64,000 bases of DNA from Zingiber officinale (GCF_018446385.1 NC_056001.1:10596672-10660671); one strand, 5' to 3'. Numbered from the stretch's first letter, positions 1 through 11,131 are shown. Numbers and translations: made by a program. Notes: a model not told the origin generated them from the sequence alone.

Positions 1-913
1 TCAGCTCACAGGCCGGAATGTAACAGCGACACGAAGGCCGAACACTCCATCGGCTCGCAAGCCGGGATACAATGGCGGCATGAAGGTCGAACACACTCTC
101 GGCTCGCAGGCCGGAATATAGGCATAGTACGATACCTGAGCCCTCGGACGGCGGCTGCTCGGAGGATGGCAACGGCTGCCAGGAGGTGCCGGCAACTGCA
201 GAAGTGACTGCTAGAGGTGATGGCGCTAGACTCTGGAGGCGCTAGCCACTAGAGGCAACTGTGTCCGTCGCGGCCAGAGGTGTAGATGTTGGCTGCCGGA
301 GGCGGCTGCGGCCATGGATGCAGCGAGAGATGCCGGTGACGGTAGCAGCGGGAGATGCCGGCGATGGCAGTCCTTGGAGGATGCGCGCGACCGACGGGAG
401 GTGCTAGCTGGCACTGAAAGCGGTGACGTTGGCCACCGAAGGTGGTGTCCGTTGGAGACGGAGGCGACCTTCTCCGACAGCATCTGAGTCGGCGAGGAGA
501 GGAGGTAGCAGAGAGGGAGAGTAGGGGAGTTATGCGGTAGCGATGCGTGCGACTAGCGATGTCGCTGGCCTCTCCCTGCGGCGGCTCAAAACCTCCCTGT
601 GGTGTGGTGGCGGTTGGCGTGAGAGGTAGAAACGACGACAACCGGCGTAAGGGAGAGAGGCGACGACGCCGAAGGAGAGGGGAGGAGGCCTCCTTGAAGA
701 GGTCGTCGTTGGCCATGCTATTGCCGATCTCCGGCGAAGAGTGTGAAAAGGAGAGAATACTCCCTTGGCAGCGGTCAGAAGCTCGAACCCCCCCCCCCCT
801 TTGCCCCGATGAACAGTGATGCTTTATAACATAAAACATAATCACACTAAAAGACCACAACACCCCTCTGCTTTCCCTTAATTCCTTTTGGGCCCCTTAA
901 CATATCCGTATCA
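1..913 (-). repeat. Partial 3' LTR of the minus-strand element
   Basis: This copy matches 9790-10702 nearly base for base, including the low-complexity GC-rich stretch and the terminal TGATACGG (TGATGCGG in the other copy). In element sense it begins at 913, and the rest lies before the window. Reading frames here are broken differently in the two LTR copies, so it is treated as non-coding. Confidence 0.88.
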
Positions 914-930
914 CCAGCCTCCCCTTCAAG
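914..930 (-). other. Polypurine tract
   Basis: On the minus strand the bases just upstream of the 3' LTR read CTTGAAGGGGAGGCTGG. This purine-rich run abutting the LTR TG is the expected plus-strand priming site of reverse transcription and fixes the orientation of the element. Confidence 0.75.
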
Positions 931-1623
931 TCTAGTCAAAGGAGGCGTAAGTCCGACTGACTAGACCAAGCCCAAAACAAAATCGCTACCGGACGTGAAC
1001 TTAGATCATTGGGCTCGTCTTATCAAGTCGAATAAGTAGCTGTGGTGATGTCGAGTGAACAACGAGAAACAATACCAAGTCGGCCACCGGGCCGATGTCA
1101 GGCGAGCGATAGAACGTAAAGCGAGCGACGAGTAAAATGATAGTAGACCGAGCGACATGTGAGATGTTGAGTGGTCCAAGCGAGCGAGTAAGCGATGCCG
1201 AACGGGCGACTAAGAAGATGTCGACCAGTGGATTGTAAAATGCTAACCAAACCATCTAGCGAATGTCGAGCGTTCGACCGAGTAGTTCAAGTGTCTGGTC
1301 GAACGGACGACTAAGCGATACCGGTCGGATGACTATGAGAGTGCTGTATGAGCGACCTAGAGAATGTCGACTAGGTGATCATAAAATGTCGATCGGATTG
1401 CCATAAAATACGACCAAGAGACCGAAGCTGGTCCGAGACCAGTGAAGACGACTTGACCCCGAACGAGGGAGATAGATGTCACTCGACCCCGAACGAGGGA
1501 GATAGAATATCCGAATCTGGTCCGAGACCAGTGAAGATCGCTTGACCCCGAACGAGGGAGATAGATGTCACTTGACTTGAACGGGGAGGTAGAATATCCG
1601 AATCTGGTTCGAGACCAGTGACG
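931..1623 (-). repeat. Internal region with degenerate short repeats
   Basis: There is no gene here. 1000-1420 holds irregular GAGCGA/ATGTCGA-type repeats. 1425-1623 holds diverged copies of the 59 bp unit that forms the array at 4239-4888 (CCCGAACGAGGGAGATAGA ... CTGGTCCGAGACCAG). The array is interrupted at 1623 by the solo LTR insertion. Confidence 0.7.
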
Positions 1624-4238
1624 TGTTGGTTAGTCATAGGAAAACATACCGGTTCCACTGTACAAATTTTTTTTTACAAGTGTCGAACCTTTCATAAATA
1701 ACCTATTGTGTTCTTTAGAAGTTAAATTAGGAATCGCAGATGGAACTTAACATCATTGATTCCAAATTTAATTTATCTGTTCTTAATGGTTTATATTTGA
1801 ATCGCAAGCGGAACTTAACACTATTGATTCAAATCCACTTATGTTATTAATTCCATTAAATATTAATTTCCAAAATTGGCTTCCAGGACTACATGGCGAG
1901 GCACATGGTCTTCTTGGATATGGGAGCAACCACCACCGCCTAGACAAAGTCTTTTAAGGAAAGATAATATTTAATTTCCTTAAATAACTCTAGGTTAACA
2001 AAAAAAAACAATCGAATCACAAATTTAAAAAAAAAAGAAAAGAAACACAACCTCGAAACAAATCCGAAAACTCTAGAATCATATGCCTCTTGTGTTTGGT
2101 ATTTCCAAAAATAACTATACAAAGAAAACTAGTATGATGCGGAAAACAATTACTAGTTATACCTTTCTTTGTAAACAAAAATAACCTCTTGATCTTCTAC
2201 CATATTCCTCTTCTAACCTCGGACGTTGTGTGGGCAACGATCTTCCGAGATGAGAACCACCAAGCACCTTCTTCTTCCTTCTAGGATTCGACAACCAAAA
2301 GCTCCTCCAAAGATGAAGAGGTTCGGCCACCACCAAGCTCCAAGGGATGCTAGAAATATCGCCTTCTTTTCTCTCCTTCTTCTCCAAGCAAGATCCGACC
2401 ACCACAAGGACTCCAAGGATGAGATGAGGTTCGACCACTAGATGGAGAAGAGAGAAAGAGGAGGGGCCGGCCACACCTAAGGAGAAAAAGAGAGGAGAAA
2501 AATAATAGAGTCGTTAGGCCATGAAGGCACCTATACCCTTTTTTTTATAATCCTTGGTCTTGACAAATAAGAAAATTTAAATAAAAAATTTCCTTAATTC
2601 TTTTGCCATGAAAAGGAAAATTTATTTAATTTAAAATAAATTTCTTCTCATTAAACATTATGGCTGGCCACATTAATCTCCAAAACAAGGAAGTTTTAAT
2701 TAACACAAGAATTAAAATTTCCTAATTTGTCTCCGAAAATTTATAAAAATTTCTCAATAATTTTTCCCTTCATGGTGGATTATAAAAAGAAAATTTTATA
2801 AATTAAAATCTTTCTTTTAAACATGTGAATGATTTCCAAAAAGGAGAGTTATCTCTAAAAATTAAAATCTCCTTTCAATCTACAAATAAGAAAATATATC
2901 AATTCGTTTCTTAATCTTTTGTAGAAACTTATAAAAGAGAATATTTAATTTTTAAACTTTCTTTTAAATCATGAACATGGTTAAAAAATGAAAGTTTTTT
3001 CAAAATTAAAATCTACCTTTCAATCTATAAATAAGGAAAGATTTCAAATCTTTTCTTAATCTTTTGTAGAAAGCTATAAAAGGAAATATTTAAATTTTAA
3101 ACTCTCTTTTAAAACCATGGAATCCACATAACAAAAATTTATAAATAAAATCATTTTTAATATGATGTGGCCGACCACCTAAGCTTGGGCTCCAAGCAAT
3201 TGGCCGACCACCTTAAGGCTCAACCTTTAGGCTTGGCCGACCCTAAGCTTGAGCTTCAAGCTTGGCTTGGCCGACCCCTATAGGTTGGGTAAGAATATGG
3301 GTATGTGGTGGGTATAAATCTCTATATACAAGAGGCTACGATAGGGACCGAGAGGAGGAATTGGTTTTGGTCTCCCGATGAAATTAAGCATCCCATATTC
3401 GCCCCAAACACATAACTTAATTTCATCAATAATAATTCATTCCACTAAAGAACTATTATTGAACTACCGCACCAATCCCAAATTACATTTTGGGCTCCTT
3501 CTTATTATGAGTGTGATAGTCTCCCTGTGTTTAAGATAATTAATGTCCACTAATTAAATGAGTTACTGACAACTCACTTAATTAATATCTTAGTCCAAGA
3601 GTAGTACCACTCAACCTTATCATCATGTCGGACTAAGTCTACCTGCAGGGTTTAACATGACAATCCTTATGAGCTCCTCTTAGGGTCATTCTCAACCTAT
3701 ATTACTAGGACATAGTTTCCTTCTATAATCAACAACACACACTATAAGTAATATCATTTCCCAACTTATCCGGCTTATTGATTTATCGAACTAAATCTCA
3801 CCCATTGATAAATTAAAGAAATAAATATCAAATATATATGTTTGTTATTATATTAGGATTAAGAGCACACACTTCCATAATAATTGAGGTCTTTGTTCCT
3901 TTATAAAGTCAGTATAAAAAGAAACGACCTCTAATGGTCCTACTCAATACACTCTAAGTGTACTAATGTAATTATATAGTTAAGATAAACTAATACCTAA
4001 TTACACTACGACCTTCCAATCGTTTGTTTCTTTCCATCTTGGTCGTGAGCTACTGTTTATAATTTATAAGATACCGATAACATGATCCTCTGTGTGTGAC
4101 TCCACACACCATGTTATCTATAATATAAATTAATTGAACAACTACATTTATCATAAATGTAAACATTTGACCAATGTGATTCTTATTTCTAGATAAATGT
4201 TTATACCAAAAGCTAGACTTTTAGTATACATTCTAACA
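1624..4238 (-). mobile_element. Solo LTR of a Ty1/copia element
   Basis: The ends are TGTTGG... and ...TCTAACA on the plus strand, giving a TG...CA LTR. A direct 5 bp target duplication TGACG lies at 1619-1623 and 4239-4243. There is no internal domain between the ends. On the minus strand it starts TGTTAGAATGTATAC, a pattern I associate with long plant copia LTRs. It splits the 59 bp repeat array of its host element, so it inserted later. It was probably formed by LTR-LTR recombination of a full element. The strand is inferred from the general look of the ends. Confidence 0.85.
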
Positions 4239-4888
4239 TGACGAACGCTCGACCCCGAACGGGGGAGATAGAATATCCGAAACTGGTCCGAGACCAGTGA
4301 CGAACGCTCGACCTCGAATGGGGGAGACAGAATATCCGAAGCTGGTCCACGACCAGCGACGATTGCTCGACCCCGAACGGGGGAGATAGAATATCCGAAG
4401 CTGGTCCGAGACCAGTGACGAACGCTCGACCCCGAATGGGGGAGACTGAATATCCGAAGCTGGTCCACGACCAGCGACGATTGCTCGACCCCGAACGGGG
4501 GAGATAGAATATCCGAAGCTGGTCCGAGACCAGTGACGAACGCTCGACCCCGAACGGGGGAGATAGGATATCCGAAGCTAGTCCGAGATCAGTGACGAAC
4601 GCTCGACCCCGAACGGGGGAGATAGGATATCCGAAGCTGGTCCGCGACCAGTGACGAACGCTCGACCCCGAACGGGGGAGATAGGATATCTGAAGCTGGT
4701 CCGCGACCAGTGACAAACGCTCGACCCCGAACGGGGGAGATAAACTATCTGAAGCTGGTCCGAGACCAGTGACGAACGCTCAACCCCGAACGGGGGAGAT
4801 AGAATATCGGAAGCTGGTCCGAGACTAGTGACGAACGCTCGACCCCGAACGGGTGAGATAGAATATCCGAAGCTGGTCCGAGACCACT
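4239..4888 (-). repeat. Tandem array of a 59 bp unit (about 11 copies)
   Basis: Successive copies begin at 4299, 4358 and 4417, a 59 bp period. Each unit contains GCTCGACCCCGAACGGGGGA, then GATAGAATATCCGAAG, then CTGGTCCGAGACCAG, a 6 bp stem with a 3 nt loop. Sense relative to the host element is minus. Long in-frame translations across the array only reflect its periodicity. Similar units occur at 1425-1623 and 7791-7985. Confidence 0.93.
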
Positions 4889-6119
4889 TGTAACACCTCA
4901 CCCTCCTTGCTACTGGACTGTGAGGGCGAAGCGCTACTAGACTACTAACTTTACTTAACTATCCTTGTTCACATGTTGATAGTAATTCCTAAAACTCTCG
5001 GAGAACTCAAAACATACAATTAACTAGTAGCGGAAGACTAAATGACTTATCTAATACATTCTACTCAACTCTTTGTTAATAAATTCTTATGCTAAATCCC
5101 AAGGCTTCTATAGTCCAGGCATCACACATCCATCCGCACCTCCTTGTCGCCTTCCGTTGCTATAACTTTTCCTTTCCTTTATCTGCAGTAAGAGGAAATG
5201 CAACTATAAGCAAAATTGCTTAGTAAGCGCTATCTAACTCACAAAACTCAAATATGCATGTGAATAAAATAAATCTAAAACTGAATGCTTTAAAGGAAAT
5301 ACTACACATGCTCATCTAATAGCAAAAGAACAAGACATGCTGAAATGCTAAACATGTAAAGCTTATTTCACTTGTTCAAAACTTATCATTTTATACTTCA
5401 AAATAATAAGTTTAACTGAACTGATATATAAACTGAGCTAAACTGATACTAGGCTAATGCTGAATCTGAACTGTATTCACGTAACTGATTTGTGAAGTTT
5501 TGAAAACTATTTTCATAATAGATAAAAATAATAATCATGTTGCTGATGGGCCCGACAACTATACTTGTTATGCGCGCATCCCTAACTAGACCCGAGATAG
5601 CTAGTCCCGAATCTAGTAGGGTTTACTAGGTTATCTAAACCTAGGGACGACTATGGGAGCCCAACCCAAGGACAACTGAGAGTCCAGCATACTAGGTTAT
5701 CTAAACCTAGGGACGACTATAGGAGCCCAACACAAGGACAACTGAGAGTCCAGCACAGTGCCACTAATAAAAGTAAAATATTGATTTATAAGATGATTTA
5801 TCTTAATTACTTCTTCTTTAAATGCGTTGGCATTTTAACGAGAACCTTGTGTGCCAAAATCCCTAAAGTTTTGACTTTGGGATCTACTTAAGGCCTTGAC
5901 CTTTTTCTTTCTTTTCTTTATCTTTCTTATACTTGTTAATACCTCTAATAAAAGAATGCTTCTTTAGAAACTGAAATGTTTAAACAAATTCTAACTTTGA
6001 AATGCATAAACAAAAATCTGCATACTATGCTAATGAAAATTCTGCATAGTATACTAATCAAGATTCTTTATTCTATGTTACACTATTTCTGCATACTATG
6101 CAAACATAAATTATGCACT

Positions 6120-6765
6120 ATAATCTTTTTCTTTAAAAACTGCACTATAAGTTCCACAAAAAATCGGTACTACAAGTTCCAAAAAAAATCTGCACTATAA
6201 ATTCCACAAAAAATCTGCACTACAAGTTCCACAAAAAATCTGCACTATAAACTTTAAAGAAATTTGCACCATAAGCTCTTAAGAAATTTGCACTATAAGC
6301 TCTAAAGAAATATGTTCTAAAGAAATCTGCATTTTAAGCTCTAAGAAATATGCACTACAAGCTTAATTAAAATCTGCACTATAAGCTTACATAAAAATCT
6401 ACACTATAAGCTTAATTAAAATCTGCACTATAGACTTAATTAAAATCTACACTATAAGCTTACATAAAAATCTGCACTATAAGCTTAATTAAAATCTGCA
6501 CTATAAGTTCCATCAAAAATCTGCACTATAAGCTTAATTAAAATCTGCACTACAGGTTTAATTAAAATCTGCACTATAAGCTTAATTGAAATCTGCACTA
6601 CAAGTTTAATTAAAATATGCACTATAAGCTTACATAAAAATCTATATTATAAGCTTAATTAAAATCTGCACTATAAGCTTAATTAAAAGTCTGCACTATA
6701 AGCTTAATTAAAATCTGCACTATAAGCTTAATTAAAATCTGCATAAAAATCCGAATTTCTAATTA
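6120..6765. repeat. AT-rich minisatellite, about 23 bp period
   Basis: There are more than 20 imperfect copies of a unit AAATCTGCACTATAAGC followed by TTAATT or TTACAT. Copies vary by substitution and by 1-3 bp indels. The block lies within the LTR-like insertion. Confidence 0.93.
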
Positions 6766-7114
6766 CAAGGAAAAACAAATCTTGGATCTACTCTAAATTC
6801 CCAAGCAATCACAATCCTTTACAGCATATTCCGAAAACTAAAAGAAACACTAAATCAAAGCTCGAAACTACCCTTATCGCAGGTGAGTAGCACTTACCTT
6901 GCTTCTTGGACTCACAACTGAACAAGAAGGGCTTTTAGGACCTTGGCCGGCCGCCGGAGACGATGCCCTAACTCCCTTTTGTTTTCTGCTCGAGCTCCGC
7001 CGTCGCACGCAGAAGAGAAGGAGAGAATGGTTTAGGTCACGGGAATAAAACCCTCTCCTAACTTATCCCTTTTATAACCTAGTATTTTTGTTATCCCTTT
7101 TTTTTAAACAGAAC

Positions 7115-7645
7115 CGCTGCTTAGATTCTTGGTTAGCCAAATCTTTGACCGGGTCAGAGGTCACGAGTTCGATTCCTCAGCCGAACCCTTTTTCTCTTAT
7201 TTATTTCCTATTTATTAATTACTGCTTAAATAAAGTTCGTTCCTTCTTTTAATCAGCATCGCTCGTTGGAACACTTGGTCAGCCGTGCTTTTGCTAAATT
7301 AGAGGTTGCGGGTTCGATTCCTCAGCCGCCCTTTTTATCCCCATTTATTTTTCGTTTCCTATTAACTATTACTTAAATAAATTTCATTACCCTTTTTAAT
7401 CAGCAACCTTCGCTGGGACACTTGGTATGCTGCACCTTACTTAAGGTTTGGCTCATGGGTTCAAATCTTGGTTGCAACCTTTTTCTTCCTATTATTTCCT
7501 GTTATCAATTTCTACTACTTAAATACATTTCATGCTTCTTTTAATCAGCAATGACTGCTTGCACACTTGGTCAGCCGGACTCGCTTAAAGCTTGGTTCGC
7601 CCAGAGGTCTTGGGTTCGAATCTCGGCTTGGACATTTTTTTGTCG
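7115..7645 (+). repeat. Four tandem tRNA-like units with Pol III B-box motifs
   Basis: Units of about 145-155 bp each carry a B-box-like motif at 7165 (GAGTTCGATTCC), 7310 (GGGTTCGATTCC), 7457 (GGGTTCAAATC) and 7612 (GGGTTCGAATCTC). Each is preceded by CTTGGTYAGCC-like sequence. Most units end in a T-rich run. No complete tRNA cloverleaf can be drawn, so these are tRNA-like relics inside an LTR rather than tRNA genes. Confidence 0.6.
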
Positions 7646-7790
7646 AAACTTCTTTCGTTTAGTAAAAATACCAAATGACCTCCAAAAATTACATAAAAAT
7701 ACTCTAAAAATCTCTAGAATATTTCTAAAGTATTTCTAAATATTTTTAACCACTATTAGGACTCGTAATGAGAAATTTTGGATTGTTACA

Positions 7791-8164
7791 TACGAACGCT
7801 CGACCCCGAACGGGGGAGATAGAATATTCGAAGCTGGTCCGAGACCAGTGATGAACGCTTGACCCCGAACGGGGGAGATAGAATATCTGATAAGTCGGTC
7901 ACTCAACCCCGAACGGGGGAGATACATGCTCTGACAAGCTCGACCCTGAACGGGGGAGAAAGGACATCCGATGAATTGGTCCATGAAGTGGTCTTCAAGC
8001 CGGGGTTTTTATAGTCGCCGGTTCGACTATAGAGTTTAACGTCGCCGCTCGACGGTCTTCAAGCCGGGGTTTTTATAGTCGTTGGTTCGACTCTAGAGTT
8101 TAACGTCGCCGCTTGACGGTTTTCAAGACGAGGTTTTTATAGTAGCCGATTCGACTCTAGAGTT
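7791..8164 (-). repeat. Remainder of the 59 bp array plus GTTTAA/CTATA repeats
   Basis: 7791-7985 contains about three further diverged 59 bp units. 7986-8164 holds three copies of a unit with GGTTTTTATAGTCG and AGAGTTTAACGTCGCCGC. In minus sense these read GCGACTATAAA and GCGACGTTAAAC, matching the post-pol repeats of the gypsy elements at 30.85-31.5 and 62.2-62.6 kb. Confidence 0.8.
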
Positions 8165-8640
8165 TAACGGTCTTCAGGCCCAGCCGATCGGCAGGGGGTC
8201 TTCGACATCGAGCCCGTGACTCAGATAATATACGCTCGGCCGATCGGCACGAGGTATTCGACATCGAGCCCGTGGCTCGGATAATATACGCCCCGGCCGA
8301 TCGACGCGGGGTCTTCGTCAACGAGCTCGGGGCTCGGATAATATACACCCGGTCGATCAGCGCGGGGTCTTCGTCAACGAGCTCGGGGCTCGGATAATAT
8401 ACGCCCGACCGATCGGCACGGGGTCTTCGACATCGAGCCCGTGGCTCGGATAATATACTCCCCGATCGATCGACGCGGGGTCTTCGTCAACGAGCTCGGG
8501 GCTCGGATAATATACACCCGGCCGATCGGCGCGGGGTCTTCGTCAACAAGCTCGGGGCTCAGATAATCTACACCCGACCGATCGGCATGGGGTTTTCGTC
8601 AACTAGCTCGGGGCTCGGATAATATACAACCGATCGATCG
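8165..8640 (-). repeat. Tandem array of a 57 bp unit (about 8 copies)
   Basis: Copies share GATCGGCGCGGGGTCTTCG, then a GAGCTCGGGGCTCGG block, then ATAATATACACCC, with variants CATCGAGCCCGTGGCTCGG. The period is about 57 bp. The GC-rich arm CCGAGC...GCTCGG is dyad-symmetric. Confidence 0.9.
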
Positions 8641-8775
8641 CGCGTGGGAGTCCTCAATCAAGGAACTAGGGCAGATCATATAACTGAAAGAGGAAAGATA
8701 ACGCAAAAACTGACCAAGGTCATGAGGATGGTAGAATTTTCCGGTGTCGTCCATCATCACGTTCCCGACTAGGTG

Positions 8776-8795
8776 CGTTCCCACAAACAGCGCCA
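8776..8795 (-). other. Primer-binding-site-like sequence
   Basis: On the minus strand, TGGCGCTGTTTGTGGGAACG begins 9 bp after the LTR end. The same motif follows the 5' LTRs of the two coding gypsy elements (TGGCGCCATCTGTGGGAA at 26235, TGGCGTCGTCTGTGGGAA at 56234). I cannot name the priming tRNA from sequence alone. Confidence 0.7.
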
Positions 8796-8804
8796 ATTTG
8801 ATCC

Positions 8805-10702
8805 TGTCGGGAATATGAGAAAACGAACCTGTCGGTGTGACGTATCTGGAAGGTTGACTGCATCCCTATGACCCAGTGGGTGAGCTGTATCCCGTGTTGA
8901 CCAAGTCGCCTGGAGTTAGAGCCGTCAATTTGGGTTGGGCCCGTCGGGTTGGCCCGCCCCGCCAAATAATTTAAGCGGGTTGGGTTGGAATTTTATCAAC
9001 CCAAGTCCGCCGTTGGCCGACCCACCTAGGCCCGCGACCCGCGCGGGTCGGCCCGCTCGGGCTTGGGTTGGCCCGCGGGTTGGAAAACATACGTAAGTTA
9101 AGTTTTAGATTAATTTATTATCTTTCTTTGTTATAATTTTGAAATAAAAATAGTAATTTTCATCCAACATAAGTACTCGTTCATGTTCATTTATATTTAA
9201 AATATATGTTTATGTATACATTTAATTGTAGAAAACTTTGTCGAAGTAAAATATTGAAGATATGAAATATTTTTTAATTTTTTAAAAAATTTTTGATGGG
9301 TCCGCGGGTTGGCCCGCCAAACCCGCAACCCGCCTTAGAATGGGTTGGGTTGGAAATTTCCCAACCCGCCAATTTGGCGGGTTGGCCCGCCCCGCCCCGC
9401 CAAATGATTAACCTGCCACGGGCCGACCCGCCCCGCCACGGGTTGGCCCGTCTGACAGCTCTACCTGGAGTCCTCTGGTCAACAGTACCTGTAGCCAGTG
9501 ACCAGGTTGCCCTGGTCTCTGGTACCTCGATGCTCGAGGTGGGTCCCGCGAACATATGAGCAGCCAGATAATAATAGAGAAATAAATGCATGAATAAGGA
9601 GTACGAGAACGTACCCTGGCCCCGGGGGCGCCCTCGGATGGATGAGTGAGCTGGTCGGGATACTGACCGTGTCGTCGTGACCCTGAATAGTAGATAAATG
9701 TCCACCAAGTGAGTAGCTGGCTGGCTTCGGTGGCTTGGAACCGGATGTGATATTGATCCGTAGGACGACGCACTATCCGACTACAGCCTCGGCTCATAGG
9801 CCGGAATGCAATAGCGGCACGAATGCCGAACACTTCATCGGCTCGCAGGCCGGGATACAATGGCGGCATGAAGGCCGAACACACTCTCGGCTCGCAGGCC
9901 GGAATATAGGCATAGTACGATACCTGAGCCCTCGGACGGCGGCTGCTCGAAGGATGACGACGGCTGCCAGGAGGTGCCGGCAGCTGCAGAAGTGGCTGCT
10001 AGAGGTGACGGTGCTAGACTCTGGAGGCGCTAGCCACTAGAGGTGGTTGTGTCCGTGGCGGCCAGAGGTGTAGATGTTGGCTGCCGGAGGCGGCTGTGGC
10101 CATGGCTGCAGCGGGAGATGCCGGTGACGGTAGCAGCGGGAGATGCCGGCAGTGGCAGTCCCTGGAGGATGCGCACGACCGACGGGAGGTGCTAGCGGCC
10201 ACTGAAAGCGGTGACGTCGGCCACCGGAGGTGGTGTCCGTTGGAGACGGAAGCGACCTTCTCCGACAGGGTCTGAGTCGGCGAGGAGATGAGGTAGCAGA
10301 GAGGGAGAGCAGGGGAGTTATGCGGCAGCGACGCGTGCGACTAGCGATGTCGCTGGCCTCTCCCTGTGGCGGCTCAAAACCTCCCTGTGGTGTGGCGGCA
10401 GCTGGCGCGAGAGGTAGAAACGACGGCAACCGACGTAAGGGAGAGAGGCGATGGCGCTGGCGCCGAAGGAAAGGGGAGGAGGCGTCCTTGAAGAGGTCGT
10501 CGTTGGTCATGCTGTTGGCGATCTCCGACGAAGAGTGTGAGGAGAGAATACTCCCTTGGCGGCAGCCAGAAGCTCGACCCCCCCCTCTGTTGCCCCGATG
10601 AATAGTGATGCTTTATAACATAAAACCTAATCACACTAAAAGACCAAAACACCCCTCTACTTTTCCTTAATTCCTTTTGGGCCCCTTAACATATCCGCAT
10701 CA
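8805..10702 (-). repeat. 5' LTR of the minus-strand element
   Basis: The LTR is 1898 bp including a 547 bp hAT MITE (8917-9463), so the original LTR was about 1.34 kb. It is TG...CA bounded in minus sense. About 9785-9910 holds roughly 2.5 copies of a 50 bp unit with CGGCTCGCAGGCCGG. The immediate outer flank at 10703-10707 is ATGTT. Confidence 0.88.
8917..9463. mobile_element. Non-autonomous hAT transposon (MITE)
   Basis: The terminal inverted repeats are TAGAGCCGTCAATTTGGG on the left and, reverse-complemented, TAGAGCTGTCAGACGGG on the right. A perfect 8 bp target duplication CCTGGAGT is at 8909-8916 and 9464-9471. The interior is GC-rich near the ends (repeated GGGTTGGCCCG) and AT-rich in the middle, with no transposase. 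The 8 bp duplication and TAG start identify hAT. It inserted into the LTR. Confidence 0.95.
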
Positions 10703-11131
10703 ATGTTTAATTGACTAACTACTAAAATATTTAATTATAATTAATGCTTTAAATAGTTACTCAAACATTTTTTTATTTAGAATTTTTTTTTACAAAACTT
10801 AAAGTTTCTAAAATTATTTATGTTGCATTTTTTTAAGTGATATCAAAATTATTTTCAAAGTTTTCAAAAACTTGATAAGTTTTTCAAAATTGTTGGAAAA
10901 CGAGAGTTTTTTTTTAACTCTCTTATTTTTGAAAGTTACCTTTAAATTTTTTTTTGTATCCCATTTTTTTATGTGATTAAAGGGGGAGAAGTAAAAATTA
11001 AGTCTAGGGGGAGGTAGCTTAATTTATTTTTATTTTTTACTTTTTGCACTTAATTTTAAAATTTATTGCTTTTACTTTATGTTGGTTTACCCTAACTTAA
11101 CTCGGGTTGCTCACATAAAAAAGGGGGAGAT
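10703..11131 (+). mobile_element. 3' internal remnant of a SIRE-type Ty1/copia element with polypurine tract
   Basis: AT-rich DNA contains AAAGGGGGAGAAG and a clear purine tract AAAAAAGGGGGAGA at 11117-11130, directly before the LTR. This layout is typical of the region downstream of pol/env in SIRE/Maximus elements. The upstream part of this element was separated by the minus-strand retrotransposon inserted at 10702. Confidence 0.65.

Larger units (their letters stand above)
4889..7790 (-). mobile_element. Gypsy-type solo LTR-like insertion
   Basis: The segment has inverted ends TGTAAC...GTTACA and interrupts the 59 bp array. It contains no gag or pol. In minus sense it opens TGTAACAATCCAAAATTTC, like many plant Ty3/gypsy LTRs, and the large size (2.9 kb) also fits. 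Flanks are CCACT and TACGA, so no target duplication is visible. This could reflect recombination between different elements, or small errors in the flanking array. It holds two tandem-repeat blocks listed separately. Orientation is inferred. Confidence 0.65.
1..10702 (-). mobile_element. Non-autonomous LTR retrotransposon (Tat/Retand-like derivative), 3' LTR cut by window start
   Basis: Read on the minus strand, an LTR starts at 10702 (TGATGCGG...) and ends at 8805 (...CCCGACA). It is followed by a primer-site-like stretch at 8795-8776, and a second LTR copy starts at 913 directly after a purine-rich tract (930-914). 1-913 aligns along its length with 9790-10702, with scattered substitutions. 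The interior shows no gag or pol homology; apart from two nested LTR insertions (1624-4238 and 4889-7790) it is made of tandem repeats. After subtracting these insertions the interior is only about 2.4 kb. LTR termini and the primer-site-like sequence resemble those of the coding gypsy elements at 25.4 and 55.3 kb. That it is a deletion derivative of that family is an inference. The second target-site duplication lies outside the window. Confidence 0.85.

Noticed and set aside
249-863. 204 aa minus-strand open frame, with a partial counterpart at 10037-10652
   Set aside because: It lies in the two LTR copies, is Arg/Pro/Ser low-complexity, and the frame is broken differently in the second copy. 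No coding constraint is seen.
4151-4901. Long repetitive minus-strand open frames (105-167 aa)
   Set aside because: They are produced by the 59 bp array, which is read in different frames by successive copies, and they run into the solo LTR.
7160-7640. tRNA genes
   Set aside because: B-box-like motifs are present but acceptor stems and anticodon loops cannot be formed. Treated as tRNA-like repeats.
8165-8640. CRISPR-like array (regular repeats)
   Set aside because: The repeats are contiguous 57 bp units without unique spacers, inside a plant retrotransposon.
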